DNA of 64,000 nt from Burkholderiales bacterium 67-32 (GTDB lineage: Bacteria > Pseudomonadota > Gammaproteobacteria > Burkholderiales > Burkholderiaceae_B): NCBI GenBank assembly GCA_001898625.1, contig MKUP01000026.1, forward strand, positions 1 through 64,000, written 5' to 3'. The notes under the pieces are model-generated. The model saw nothing but the letters and a program-made list of their open reading frames with translations, had not been told where the DNA came from and did not search any database. Below, piece by piece: positions 37,267 to 44,810 of this stretch (positions are counted from its first letter, which is position 1; the number at the start of each line of letters is the position of its first letter). The position numbers and the translations under genes are program-made.

Positions 37267-38235
37267 TCAGGAGGTGGCGGCGCGCCGGGTGTCGCAGATG
37301 CGGTGCAGGTATTCGATCAGGTGCTGGCTGGCGGGTGTGAGCTGCCGGTTCGCCCGCACCGAGTAGCCCACGCGTCCGAACAGACCGAATTCGGCCAGCG
37401 GCAGGAGCTTGAGCAGCCCATGGTCGAGGAACTGCGCGGCGGCGTCCTGCGGCATCAGGGCGATGGCCTCGCCGCGCAGCAGGATGCCCAGGTTGGTCAG
37501 CAGCGACAGGGATTCGATGTGGCGAGGCGGGATGCCCAGCCCGGTGCGGTGGAAGGTCTGCTCCACCGCGGAGCGCAGCGGCGATTCGGCGGAGGGCAGG
37601 ATCCAGGGCAGATCCATCAACTGGCCCAGTTCCAGGTTTTCCGCGTGCGCCAGCGGGTGATGGGCGCCGACGACGGCATGCAGTTTTTCTTCGTACAGCG
37701 TGTGGTGGGTGAGCGGATAGGCATAGCCCAGCGCGATGTCGCGCTCGGGCAGGCGTCCCACCACGATGTCGAGGTCGCCCGTGGCCAGTGCCGGAAAGAG
37801 CTGCGACGAAGGGCCCTCGGAGACGGTGACGCGGATGCCCGGGTGCTCCTGCATCAGCATCGAGATCGCCTCGGGCAACAGCTTGGCCGACGCGGCGATC
37901 AGGGTGCCGACGATGACGTGCCCGCTTTCCCCCGTCAGCGCCGCATTGAGCTCGTCGGTCATGTAGCGCAGCTCGGCCATCAGCGTCTTGACCCGCCGTC
38001 CCAGCAGGTGCGCCAGATCGGTCGGGACCACGCCGCGGTTGGACCGCTCGAACAGCGGCGCGCCCACGAACTTCTCCAGCTCGTAGATGGCCTTGGTGAC
38101 GCTGGGCTGCGTCAGGTTCAGCTCATTGGCCGCGCGCGACAGCGACCGGCGCTCGAGCACCCGCTCGAAGATCTGCAATTGGTGCAGCTTGAGCTTATGC
38201 CCCAGCGCGTTGGGAGTCAGACGAAAATTGGACAT
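37267..38235 (-). CDS. LysR-family regulator (aromatic catabolism type)
   Basis: 322 residues from MSNFRLTPNALG. Helix-turn-helix: LKLHQLQIFERVLERRSLSR in outline, with NLTQPSVTKAIYELEKF, the form seen in PcaQ/GbpR-like regulators. The effector domain contains IVVGRLPERD. It lies between the dioxygenase operon and the dehydrogenase, all on the minus strand, and probably activates one or both. Confidence 0.9.
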   Translation of the reverse strand: MSNFRLTPNALGHKLKLHQLQIFERVLERRSLSRAANELNLTQPSVTKAIYELEKFVGAPLFERSNRGVVPTDLAHLLGRRVKTLMAELRYMTDELNAALTGESGHVIVGTLIAASAKLLPEAISMLMQEHPGIRVTVSEGPSSQLFPALATGDLDIVVGRLPERDIALGYAYPLTHHTLYEEKLHAVVGAHHPLAHAENLELGQLMDLPWILPSAESPLRSAVEQTFHRTGLGIPPRHIESLSLLTNLGILLRGEAIALMPQDAAAQFLDHGLLKLLPLAEFGLFGRVGYSVRANRQLTPASQHLIEYLHRICDTRRAATS

Positions 38236-38282
38236 GGCGGCCGCAGGGGACAATCCCCTGCGATTATCGCCCATTCCTACTC

Positions 38283-39740
38283 TTACAGCTTCACGCAGAC
38301 GTTGGTCGGCTCGGTATAGAAATGCAGCGAGTGGCGGCCGCCTTCACGCCCGATGCCCGACAGGCCGCTGCCGCCGAACGGCGTGCGCAGGTCGCGCAGG
38401 AACCAGCAGTTCACCCACGCCAGGCCCACCTGCATGGCCTGGGCCACGCGATGGCCACGGGTCAGGTTGGTGGTCCAGACGGCCGCCGCCAGCCCGTAGT
38501 GGGTGTCGTTGGCGAGCCGGATGGCTTCTTCCTCGGTATCGAAGGGAGCGATGTGGCAGACCGGGCCGAATACTTCTTCCTTGATGCAGCGGGCGGTCTC
38601 GGGCAGGCCGGTCCAGATGGTCGGCTGGATGTAGGCGCCCTGGTCGCGTTCGTCGCCGAAGGTCGGCACGCCGCCGCCGGTGACCACGGTGGCGCCTTCC
38701 TCGACCGCCAGGCGCAGGTAGGACAGCACCTTCTCGCGATGCTCGTGCGACACCAGCGGACCCATGGTGGTGGCGGCGTCCATGGGGCGGCCCAGCACCA
38801 GCTTCTCGGCTTCCAGCTTCAGCGCGGCGACGAAGCGGTCGTAGATCGGCCGCTGGACGTAGACGCGCTCGGTGCACAGGCAGACCTGGCCGCAGTTGGC
38901 GAAGACGGAGCGGGCCACGCCGGCGACGGCCGCGTCGAAGTCGGCGTCTTCGAATACCAGCGCGGCGTTCTTGCCGCCCAGTTCGAACGACACCGGTTTC
39001 ACGCCCGGCGCGACCGCCTTCATGATGGTGCTGCCGGTGGCCGATTCGCCGGTGAAGGTAATGCCGTCGATGTCCGGGTGGGTGGTGATGAATTCACCGG
39101 CCGAGTTCGGTCCGAAGCCATGGACCACGTTGAACACGCCGGCGGGCAGGCCGACCTCGGCCGCCACTTCGGCCAGCAGGGTGGCGGTGGAGGGCGTGAC
39201 CTCGGAAGGCTTGGCCACCACGGTGTTGCCGAAGGCCAGCGCGGGCGCGACCTTCCAGGTGAACAGCAGTAGCGGCAGGTTCCACGGCGAGATGACGCCC
39301 ACCACGCCCAGCGGCTTGCGGTAGGCGTAGTTCAGCGCCTGGCGTCCGTCGGGGGTGTCGGTCATGAAGCTTTCCATGTCCAGCGTGCGGGCGATCTCGG
39401 CGAAGGCGCGGAAGTTGGCCGCGCCGCGCGGGATGTCGATCTGGTTGGCCCAGCCCACGGGCTTGCCCGTGTCGCCGATCTCGGCCGCCAGGAAGTCGTC
39501 GAAGCGGCGTTCGATGCCGTCGGCCAGCGCGACCAGGTAGTCGGTGCGCTGGTTGACCGGCAGGGCGGCCCAGGCCGGCAGGGCCTGGCGCGCCGCCGCC
39601 ACCGCGGCGTTCACCTGGTCGCGGCTGGCTTCATGCACGCGCGCCACCAGTTCCCCGTTGGCGGGGTTGAGTTTGTCGAAGGTGCGGATGCCGTCTTCGA
39701 AGCGGCCGCCGATGAAGTTGCGCAGGGTTTTGACCGACAT
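38283..39740 (-). CDS. 2-aminomuconic/2-hydroxymuconic semialdehyde dehydrogenase
   Basis: 485 residues, paralogue of the ALDH at 7539. Asn in SPWNLPL, catalytic Glu253 (FELGGKNA) and Cys287 (NCGQVCLC) are present; the C-terminus has WVNCWFLRDLRTPFGG. Near the 3-hydroxyanthranilate dioxygenase it fits the NbaE/AmnC step, oxidation of 2-aminomuconate semialdehyde. An operator-like site at 39767-39782 lies upstream, matched by one before the hydratase gene, so it is probably controlled by the divergent MarR protein. Confidence 0.9.
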   Translation of the reverse strand: MSVKTLRNFIGGRFEDGIRTFDKLNPANGELVARVHEASRDQVNAAVAAARQALPAWAALPVNQRTDYLVALADGIERRFDDFLAAEIGDTGKPVGWANQIDIPRGAANFRAFAEIARTLDMESFMTDTPDGRQALNYAYRKPLGVVGVISPWNLPLLLFTWKVAPALAFGNTVVAKPSEVTPSTATLLAEVAAEVGLPAGVFNVVHGFGPNSAGEFITTHPDIDGITFTGESATGSTIMKAVAPGVKPVSFELGGKNAALVFEDADFDAAVAGVARSVFANCGQVCLCTERVYVQRPIYDRFVAALKLEAEKLVLGRPMDAATTMGPLVSHEHREKVLSYLRLAVEEGATVVTGGGVPTFGDERDQGAYIQPTIWTGLPETARCIKEEVFGPVCHIAPFDTEEEAIRLANDTHYGLAAAVWTTNLTRGHRVAQAMQVGLAWVNCWFLRDLRTPFGGSGLSGIGREGGRHSLHFYTEPTNVCVKL

Positions 39741-39766
39741 GGTGCTGGGTTCCGTTGAGGGTATAG

Positions 39767-39782
39767 TACGTATACGTCATAA
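39767..39782. promoter_or_regulatory. MarR-type operator, site 1
   Basis: TACGTATACGTCATAA, with the palindromic core CGTATACG (39769-39776). It lies 27 bases before the dehydrogenase start and overlaps a possible minus-strand -10 (TACTAT at 39768-39763). The same 16-mer with one change is at 40479-40494. Confidence 0.65.
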
Positions 39783-39929
39783 TATAGTGGAAACCAGCGC
39801 GATCGGTCCATCCCCCCGGGGCATAACAACTTCGGCGCCAGCCATAACCGGTTCGAAGAATCGCCAGGGGGCCCGGCTGCCGGGCGCGCGACATCAGTTA
39901 AGATCTCAAGTCCGCTCCGGCTCGCCATC

Positions 39930-40436
39930 ATGAATCGACCTTCTGCCCTGCGACGCCCGCCCGCCGCGCCGTCCCCCGAACCGGAAACCGTGCCCTGCAC
40001 GCAGGCCGTGCGGGCGTTCGAGCTGACGGACGTCGTGTCGCACCTGCTGCGGCGCGCGCATTTCCGGGCCGAGGCGCTGTTCATGCAGACCTTCCACGAC
40101 GAGGACCTGACGCCGCGCCAGAAGGCGCTGCTGATCACCGTCTGCAAGCATCCCGGCGCCACGCAGAACCAGTTGGCCGAGGACATCGCGCTGGACCGCA
40201 ATTCGCTGGCCGACATGATCAACCGCCTGGTGCGCAAGGGCTATCTGCGGCGTCGGCGCTCGGCCGACGACAAGCGCGCCTATGCCGTGACCATCACCCA
40301 GGCGGGCGTGGACGTGCTGGAACGCGTGCTGCCCCGCGACAAGGAAGTCGAGGAGGCCATCATCGCGGCCCTCCCGCCCGAGTACCGGGCGCTGTTCGTC
40401 AAATGCCTCAAATTGATGGCGGGGGTGGGGCCATGA
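39930..40436 (+). CDS. MarR-family transcriptional regulator
   Basis: 168 residues. Winged-helix core about 65-135: LTPRQKALLITVCKHPG, TQNQLAEDIALDRNSLADMI and the RRRRSADDKRAYAV wing. It lies between the dehydrogenase (divergent) and the hydratase/decarboxylase operon (same strand), and both flanks carry the same operator-like sequence. It is therefore the probable repressor of the lower meta-cleavage genes, released by a pathway intermediate. Confidence 0.9.
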   Translation: MNRPSALRRPPAAPSPEPETVPCTQAVRAFELTDVVSHLLRRAHFRAEALFMQTFHDEDLTPRQKALLITVCKHPGATQNQLAEDIALDRNSLADMINRLVRKGYLRRRRSADDKRAYAVTITQAGVDVLERVLPRDKEVEEAIIAALPPEYRALFVKCLKLMAGVGP

Positions 40437-40478
40437 GCCGCCGCCATTGTCCGGGCACAGGTTTCTCCCGTATATTCG

Positions 40479-40494
40479 TACGTATACGGCATAA
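40479..40494. promoter_or_regulatory. MarR-type operator, site 2
   Basis: TACGTATACGGCATAA with palindromic core CGTATACG (40481-40488), 42 bases before the hydratase start. It differs from site 1 at one position. Confidence 0.65.
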
Positions 40495-40536
40495 AGGTGT
40501 TTTTCTCTTTTCTTCAACTTCCAAACAGGACTACCC

Positions 40537-41358
40537 ATGGGGCAGATAGGACAAGGGGGCGTCGCCGCCGAGGCGATCGCCGGGCTTGCGCAGCGCCTGC
40601 GCAGTGCTCATGAAAGCCGCGTCGCGATCGATCCGATCCGCGATCAGTTGCCGGCAGGCGACTTGGACGCCGCGTATGCGGTGCAGCAGGCCAATACCGA
40701 CCACTGGGTCAAGCAGGGCCGCCGGCTGGTGGGCCGCAAGATCGGCCTGACGTCCAAGGCGGTGCAGGCGCAACTGGGCGTGGACCAGCCCGACTACGGC
40801 ATGCTGTTTGCCGACATGTCGGTGTGCGACGGCGAGGAAGTGCCGCTGTCCAGCCTGATCCAGCCCAAGGTCGAAGCCGAGATCGCCTTCGTCATGGAGC
40901 GCGACCTGGTCCAGCCCATGGCCACCATGGCTGAACTGATCTCGGCCGTCGCCTATGCCGTGCCGGCCATCGAGATCGTCGACAGCCGTATCGCCAACTG
41001 GAAGATCAGCATCGTCGACACGATCGCCGACAACGCTTCGTCGGGCCTGTTCGTGCTGGGCAACCGGCCGGTCACGCTGGGCGACTTCGACGCCCGCCTG
41101 TGCGGCATGGTCATGGAGCGCAACGGCGATCAGGTCTCGATCGGCGCCGGCGCCGCGTGCCTGGGCCACCCGCTGAACGCCGCCCTGTGGCTGGCGCGCA
41201 AGATGGCCGAGCGTGGCAATCCGCTGCGTGCCGGCGACGTCGTGCTGAGCGGTGCGCTGGGCCCCATGGTCGCGGTGCAGGGAGAGGAAATTCTGGAAGC
41301 GCGCATCGCCGGACTGGGCTCGGTGCGCGCGGTGTTTGGCGCCAAGGAGCAAGCATGA
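40537..41358 (+). CDS. 2-oxopent-4-enoate hydratase (2-keto-4-pentenoate hydratase)
   Basis: 273 residues of the fumarylacetoacetate-hydrolase-like hydratase family. Motifs: [30 protein letters not shown] (metal Glu residues), AIEIVDSRI and SGALGPM near the C-terminus. It hydrates 2-oxopent-4-enoate to 4-hydroxy-2-oxovalerate and forms a complex with the decarboxylase whose gene overlaps its stop by four bases. An operator-like site for the MarR neighbour precedes it. Confidence 0.9.
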   Translation: MGQIGQGGVAAEAIAGLAQRLRSAHESRVAIDPIRDQLPAGDLDAAYAVQQANTDHWVKQGRRLVGRKIGLTSKAVQAQLGVDQPDYGMLFADMSVCDGEEVPLSSLIQPKVEAEIAFVMERDLVQPMATMAELISAVAYAVPAIEIVDSRIANWKISIVDTIADNASSGLFVLGNRPVTLGDFDARLCGMVMERNGDQVSIGAGAACLGHPLNAALWLARKMAERGNPLRAGDVVLSGALGPMVAVQGEEILEARIAGLGSVRAVFGAKEQA

Positions 41359-42134
41359 GCGGTCCGCTGTTGTCCCTACCCGAAGTGGCCCGCGAGCTGG
41401 ACGAAGCCGCCAGCACGCCGAGCGCCGCCGAACAGTTCGTGGAGCGCCGTCCGCTCACGCTGGCCGAAGCCTACGAAGTGCAGCGCATGCTGATCCAGCG
41501 CCGCGTCGACCGCGGCCATCGCCGCATCGGCATGAAGATGGGCTTCACCAGCCGCGCCAAGATGGTCCAGATGGGCGTGCACGACATGATCTGGGGCCGC
41601 CTGACGCATGACATGCGCGTGGACGAGGGCGGCGAACTGAAGCTGTCGACCCGCGTGCATCCGCGCGTCGAGCCCGAGATCGCCTTCCTGCTGCGCAAGC
41701 CGCTGTCGGGCATGGTGTCGCCGATCGAGGCGCTGGACGCCGTCGAGGCCATCGCGCCCGCGCTCGAGATCATCGACTCGCGCTACAAGGCCTTCAAGTT
41801 CTCGCTGGAAGACGTGGTGGCGGACAATGCCTCGTCGTCGGGCGTGGTGCTGGGTGCCTGGCACAAGCCCAGCGTCGACTTCTCCAACCTGGGCCTGATC
41901 ATGTCGTGCAACGGCAAGGCCCAACAGGTCGGCACCACCGCCGCCATCCTGGGCCATCCCGTGCGTTCGCTGGTCGCGGCCGCGCGCCTGGTGGCGCAGG
42001 CGGGCGAGATCCTGCCCGAGGGCTCCATCGTGATGGCCGGCGGCGCCAGCGCCGCCGAGGCCCTCGTGGCCGGTACCTGGGTCGAGCTCGAGATGCAGAA
42101 TCTCGGCCGCGTGGGCTTCCACGTCACGGCCTGA
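41355..42134 (+). CDS. 4-oxalocrotonate decarboxylase (2-oxo-3-hexenedioate decarboxylase)
   Basis: 259 residues, homologous to the hydratase before it. [17 protein letters not shown] and [12 protein letters not shown] mark the decarboxylase branch (DmpH/NbaG). It removes CO2 from 2-oxo-3-hexenedioate, handing the enol product to the hydratase. Its ATG overlaps the hydratase stop. This is the step missing from the first cluster, whose tautomerase makes its substrate. Confidence 0.9.
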   Translation: MSGPLLSLPEVARELDEAASTPSAAEQFVERRPLTLAEAYEVQRMLIQRRVDRGHRRIGMKMGFTSRAKMVQMGVHDMIWGRLTHDMRVDEGGELKLSTRVHPRVEPEIAFLLRKPLSGMVSPIEALDAVEAIAPALEIIDSRYKAFKFSLEDVVADNASSSGVVLGAWHKPSVDFSNLGLIMSCNGKAQQVGTTAAILGHPVRSLVAAARLVAQAGEILPEGSIVMAGGASAAEALVAGTWVELEMQNLGRVGFHVTA

Positions 42135-42153
42135 GGCGGCTCCCGGCCGCCGC

Positions 42154-42179
42154 CGGGCAGCCCCGACCGGGGCTGCCCG
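42154..42179 (+). terminator. hairpin after the decarboxylase
   Basis: Perfect 11-bp stem CGGGCAGCCCC/GGGGCTGCCCG with a four-base loop, 20 bases after the stop. No T run follows. The rest of the gap to 42296 shows no gene. Confidence 0.55.
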
Positions 42180-42296
42180 ATGCCCTGGCCCGCGCCCTCC
42201 GGGCGTATGGCCAGGAGCTATATTCCTAGCGTTTTTATATAACTTCACGTTATATGAATATGGGGACTTGGTCTGAGCCAGCCCCTGGCCAGGTCT

Positions 42297-42302
42297 TAAA
42301 AT
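42297..42302 (+). promoter_or_regulatory. -10 box of the rhodanese operon
   Basis: TAAAAT ends seven bases before ATG 42310, so the transcript may begin at the start codon. No Shine-Dalgarno sequence precedes either candidate start (42310 or 42343). Confidence 0.4.
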
Positions 42303-42309
42303 TCTCACG

Positions 42310-43293
42310 ATGCCCACCCCCTGCGCACCGCGCGCAACCATCATGAGAATCCTTGCCATTCTTTCCGCCTGGCTGATCGCCTTTGCCGCGCAAGCCGGCG
42401 CCCAGGCCGCCACGTCTCCCATCCTGTCGCCAGACGAACTGAAGGCGGTGCTGTCCTCGCCCTCGGTCACGGTCATCGATATCCGTCCGCCTGCCGACTA
42501 TCTGCAAGGCCACATCCCCGGCGCCCTGTCCGCCCCCTATGGCTCGTGGCGGGGTCCGGCCAACAGCCCCGGCACGCTGCCGCCGCTGGACAAGCTGACC
42601 GCGCAGGTGCGCAAGCTCGGGCTGACACCCGAGCGCCATGCGGTGGTGGTGTCCTCGGGCGCGGACGTGACCGACTTCGGCGCCGCCGCCCGCGTGTACT
42701 GGACGCTCAAGTACCTGGGCCTGACCCAGCTGTCCATCCTGAATGGCGGCGTGCAGGCCTGGCAGCAGGCGCAGCAGTCCCTGAGCCAGGATGCGCCGGC
42801 CCAGCCCGCGCCCAGCCGCTACGAACCTCGGCTGAACACCGCCATCAAGGCCACCCAGGCCGATGTGCTGGCGGGCACGAACGGCGGCGATACCCGGCTG
42901 ATCGACGCGCGGCCCAAGAACTTCTTCGAAGGCCTGGTCAAGGCGCCGACGGCCTCGGTGCCCGGTACCATCCATGGCGCCCGGAACGTTCCGCACAGCG
43001 TCTGGTTCGCCCCCGGCAGCACGCGGATCGTCTCGGCCGCCGAGGCCCGCGCCATTGCCGCCAAGGAGTTCCCGGACGCGGGCGGCGACAACATCGCGTT
43101 CTGCAACACCGGCCACTGGGCCGCCACCGACTGGTTCGCGCTGTCGGAGCTGGCGGGCCTGCCGAACGTGCGCATGTACCCGGAATCCCTGGCCGACTGG
43201 ACCAACGCCGACCAGGCCCTGCCCATGGACAACGCGCCGGGCCGGGCCAGCCAGATCTCGGAAAAATTCAAGAAGTTGTTCGGCAACTCGTAA
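42310..43293 (+). CDS. periplasmic tandem-rhodanese sulfurtransferase
   Basis: 327 residues from ATG 42310; the alternative ATG 42343 gives 316. With the shorter numbering, a signal peptide (to about 23, AQAAT) is followed by two rhodanese domains. The catalytic Cys is in the second (Cys254, FCNTGHWA). In the first the active-site loop reads VVSSGADV, Ser in place of Cys, so it is a structural domain. It moves sulfane sulfur from thiosulfate-like donors. It is followed by a YeeE/YedE permease, giving a sulfur-handling operon. Confidence 0.85.
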   Translation: MPTPCAPRATIMRILAILSAWLIAFAAQAGAQAATSPILSPDELKAVLSSPSVTVIDIRPPADYLQGHIPGALSAPYGSWRGPANSPGTLPPLDKLTAQVRKLGLTPERHAVVVSSGADVTDFGAAARVYWTLKYLGLTQLSILNGGVQAWQQAQQSLSQDAPAQPAPSRYEPRLNTAIKATQADVLAGTNGGDTRLIDARPKNFFEGLVKAPTASVPGTIHGARNVPHSVWFAPGSTRIVSAAEARAIAAKEFPDAGGDNIAFCNTGHWAATDWFALSELAGLPNVRMYPESLADWTNADQALPMDNAPGRASQISEKFKKLFGNS

Positions 43294-43314
43294 CGCGGCA
43301 GAGGAATCTCCCTG

Positions 43315-44472
43315 ATGCAAACGACGCTTTCCCAGGCGGGCGCGCCCGCTGTTTCGTCCCCCGCTTCCCCTGCGCTTGGCCAGGCGCGCTGGCCGCTGAC
43401 CGCCGCCATCGTGCTGGCCGTGCTGGCGCTGGCCTGGTTCGTGACCGTGCGCCAGTCGGTGCTGTTCGTCATCGGCATCGGCATGGGCGGCCTGCTGGCC
43501 GGCGCGCGCTTCGGTTTCACCACCGGCTGGCGCCGGCTGATCGAGGCCCGCGATGCCAGCGGTGTGTTCGCGCAGATCGTGCTGCTGGCCGTGGCGGCGG
43601 CCATTTCCATTCCGCTCCTGGCGAAGTTTCCCGGCGATCTGGCCGCGGCCCTGGGGCCTCCCAGCATCAGCCTGCTGATCGGCGCCTTCGTGTTCGGCAT
43701 CACGATGCAGATCGCCGATGGCTGCGGCTCGGGCACGCTGTACAAGGCCGGGCTGGGCATTCCGCTGAACATGGGCGTGCTGCCGCTGTTCGCGCTGGGC
43801 AGCTTCCTGGGATCGGTGCACCTGCACGGCTGGTTGTCGCTGGGCGCCGTCGCACCGGTCAGCCTGGTTCGCGACTGGGGGGCGGGCGGCGCGCTGGCGC
43901 TGACCTTCGCCGGCCTGGCCGTTTTCGGCCTGGCGGCCTGGATCTGGAGCCGCAAGGGCGGCGCGGCCGCGTCATCCTCGCCATGGAACCGCAAGCTGCT
44001 GCTGGCCGGCATCGGCCTGGCCCTGCTGGCCGTGGCCAACCTGGTGGTGGCCGGCCAGCCCTGGGGCGTGGTCTACGGTTTCGGCCTGTGGGCAGCCAAG
44101 GTGGCGACGGCGGCCGGCGTATTCGATCCCGCCGCCAACCCCTTCTGGGGGCAGGCGGTCAACCTGCGCACGCTGGACCAGAGCGTGTTCCTGGACGTCA
44201 CCTCCATCACCAACATCGGCATCATGGCCGGCGCGCTGTGGATCGCCGCGCGCAAGCCGTCCAGCGGCAAGCCGTTGACCGGCCGCCAGTGGGCGGCCGT
44301 GCTGGTCGCGGGTTTCCTGCTGGGCTACAGCTCGCGGCTGGCGTTCGGCTGCAACGTGGGAGCCATGGTCAGCGGCATTTCCACGGGCAGCCTGCACGGC
44401 TGGATCTGGGTCGTGCTGGCGTTCGCCGGTTCGCTGATCGGCGTGCGCTTGCGCCGCCGCCTCGGCGTTTGA
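43315..44472 (+). CDS. YeeE/YedE-family (TsuA-like) thiosulfate permease
   Basis: 385 residues, about 9-10 membrane helices. The two family Cys motifs are visible: IADGCGSGTL and RLAFGCNVGA, the residues that pass thiosulfate in TsuA. It lies 21 bases after the rhodanese and 16 bases before a small membrane protein. Import of thiosulfate or another sulfur species and periplasmic sulfur transfer would be linked. Confidence 0.85.
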   Translation: MQTTLSQAGAPAVSSPASPALGQARWPLTAAIVLAVLALAWFVTVRQSVLFVIGIGMGGLLAGARFGFTTGWRRLIEARDASGVFAQIVLLAVAAAISIPLLAKFPGDLAAALGPPSISLLIGAFVFGITMQIADGCGSGTLYKAGLGIPLNMGVLPLFALGSFLGSVHLHGWLSLGAVAPVSLVRDWGAGGALALTFAGLAVFGLAAWIWSRKGGAAASSSPWNRKLLLAGIGLALLAVANLVVAGQPWGVVYGFGLWAAKVATAAGVFDPAANPFWGQAVNLRTLDQSVFLDVTSITNIGIMAGALWIAARKPSSGKPLTGRQWAAVLVAGFLLGYSSRLAFGCNVGAMVSGISTGSLHGWIWVVLAFAGSLIGVRLRRRLGV

Positions 44473-44488
44473 ACGGGAGGACACGGAC

Positions 44489-44653
44489 ATGACTTCCCGT
44501 ACTTGCGCCATCCTGCTGTTCTGGGCCGTGCTGATCGTCTTCTTCGCCTGGGACTGGACCCACGCCAGCCCGGTCAACCACCGGAAGGAACCCGCCATCC
44601 TGGCCATAGGCTCGGGACAGGCGCCCAGCGGGGGACACTGCTCGGCGTTCTGA
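44489..44653 (+). CDS. 54-aa single-pass membrane protein
   Basis: A short gene starting MTSRTCAILLFWAVL. GGGAGG lies eight bases before the ATG. One membrane segment (about residues 6-21) is followed by a polar tail ending GGHCSAF with a near-terminal Cys and His. It is 16 bases after the permease in the same operon, so it may be a small accessory subunit or sulfur carrier anchor (inference). I do not recognise the family. Confidence 0.6.
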   Translation: MTSRTCAILLFWAVLIVFFAWDWTHASPVNHRKEPAILAIGSGQAPSGGHCSAF

Positions 44654-44677
44654 TCCGCACCCGTTCGGGTTTCCTAT

Positions 44678-44711
44678 GTGCAACAGTCATGCATATGCAA
44701 TAGAGTTGCAC
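44678..44711. promoter_or_regulatory. operator-like inverted repeats upstream of the TonB receptor
   Basis: GTGCAAC (44678-44684) and GTTGCAC (44705-44711) form a perfect 7-bp inverted repeat; a shorter TGCAA/TTGCA pair (44696-44710) is nested. Position and target suggest a metal-responsive regulator such as Zur, though the sequence does not match a Zur box I can state with confidence. Confidence 0.4.
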
Positions 44712-44731
44712 TAACTTCGGATTTGAGCAAG

Positions 44732-44784
44732 AATGCCGCTCGCGGCTTGGCAAGGGTGCCTTGCCGGTCGCCAGCGGCATTTTT
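44732..44784 (+). terminator. nested hairpin with T run in the receptor leader
   Basis: Outer stem AATGCCGCT (44732-44740)/AGCGGCATT (44773-44781) followed by TTT; inner stem GGCAAGG (44749-44755)/CCTTGCC (44759-44765). It looks like an intrinsic terminator, yet only 26 bases separate it from the receptor ATG and the operator-like repeat is upstream of it. It ends the sulfur operon or attenuates the receptor gene. Confidence 0.6.
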
Positions 44785-44810
44785 GCGCCATTCATGAAGA
44801 AGGAACCGTG

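Noticed and set aside
44656-44720. Canonical Zur box upstream of the zinc-type receptor
   Set aside because: The inverted repeats seen (GTGCAAC/GTTGCAC) do not match a Zur consensus I can state with confidence, so only a generic operator was annotated.
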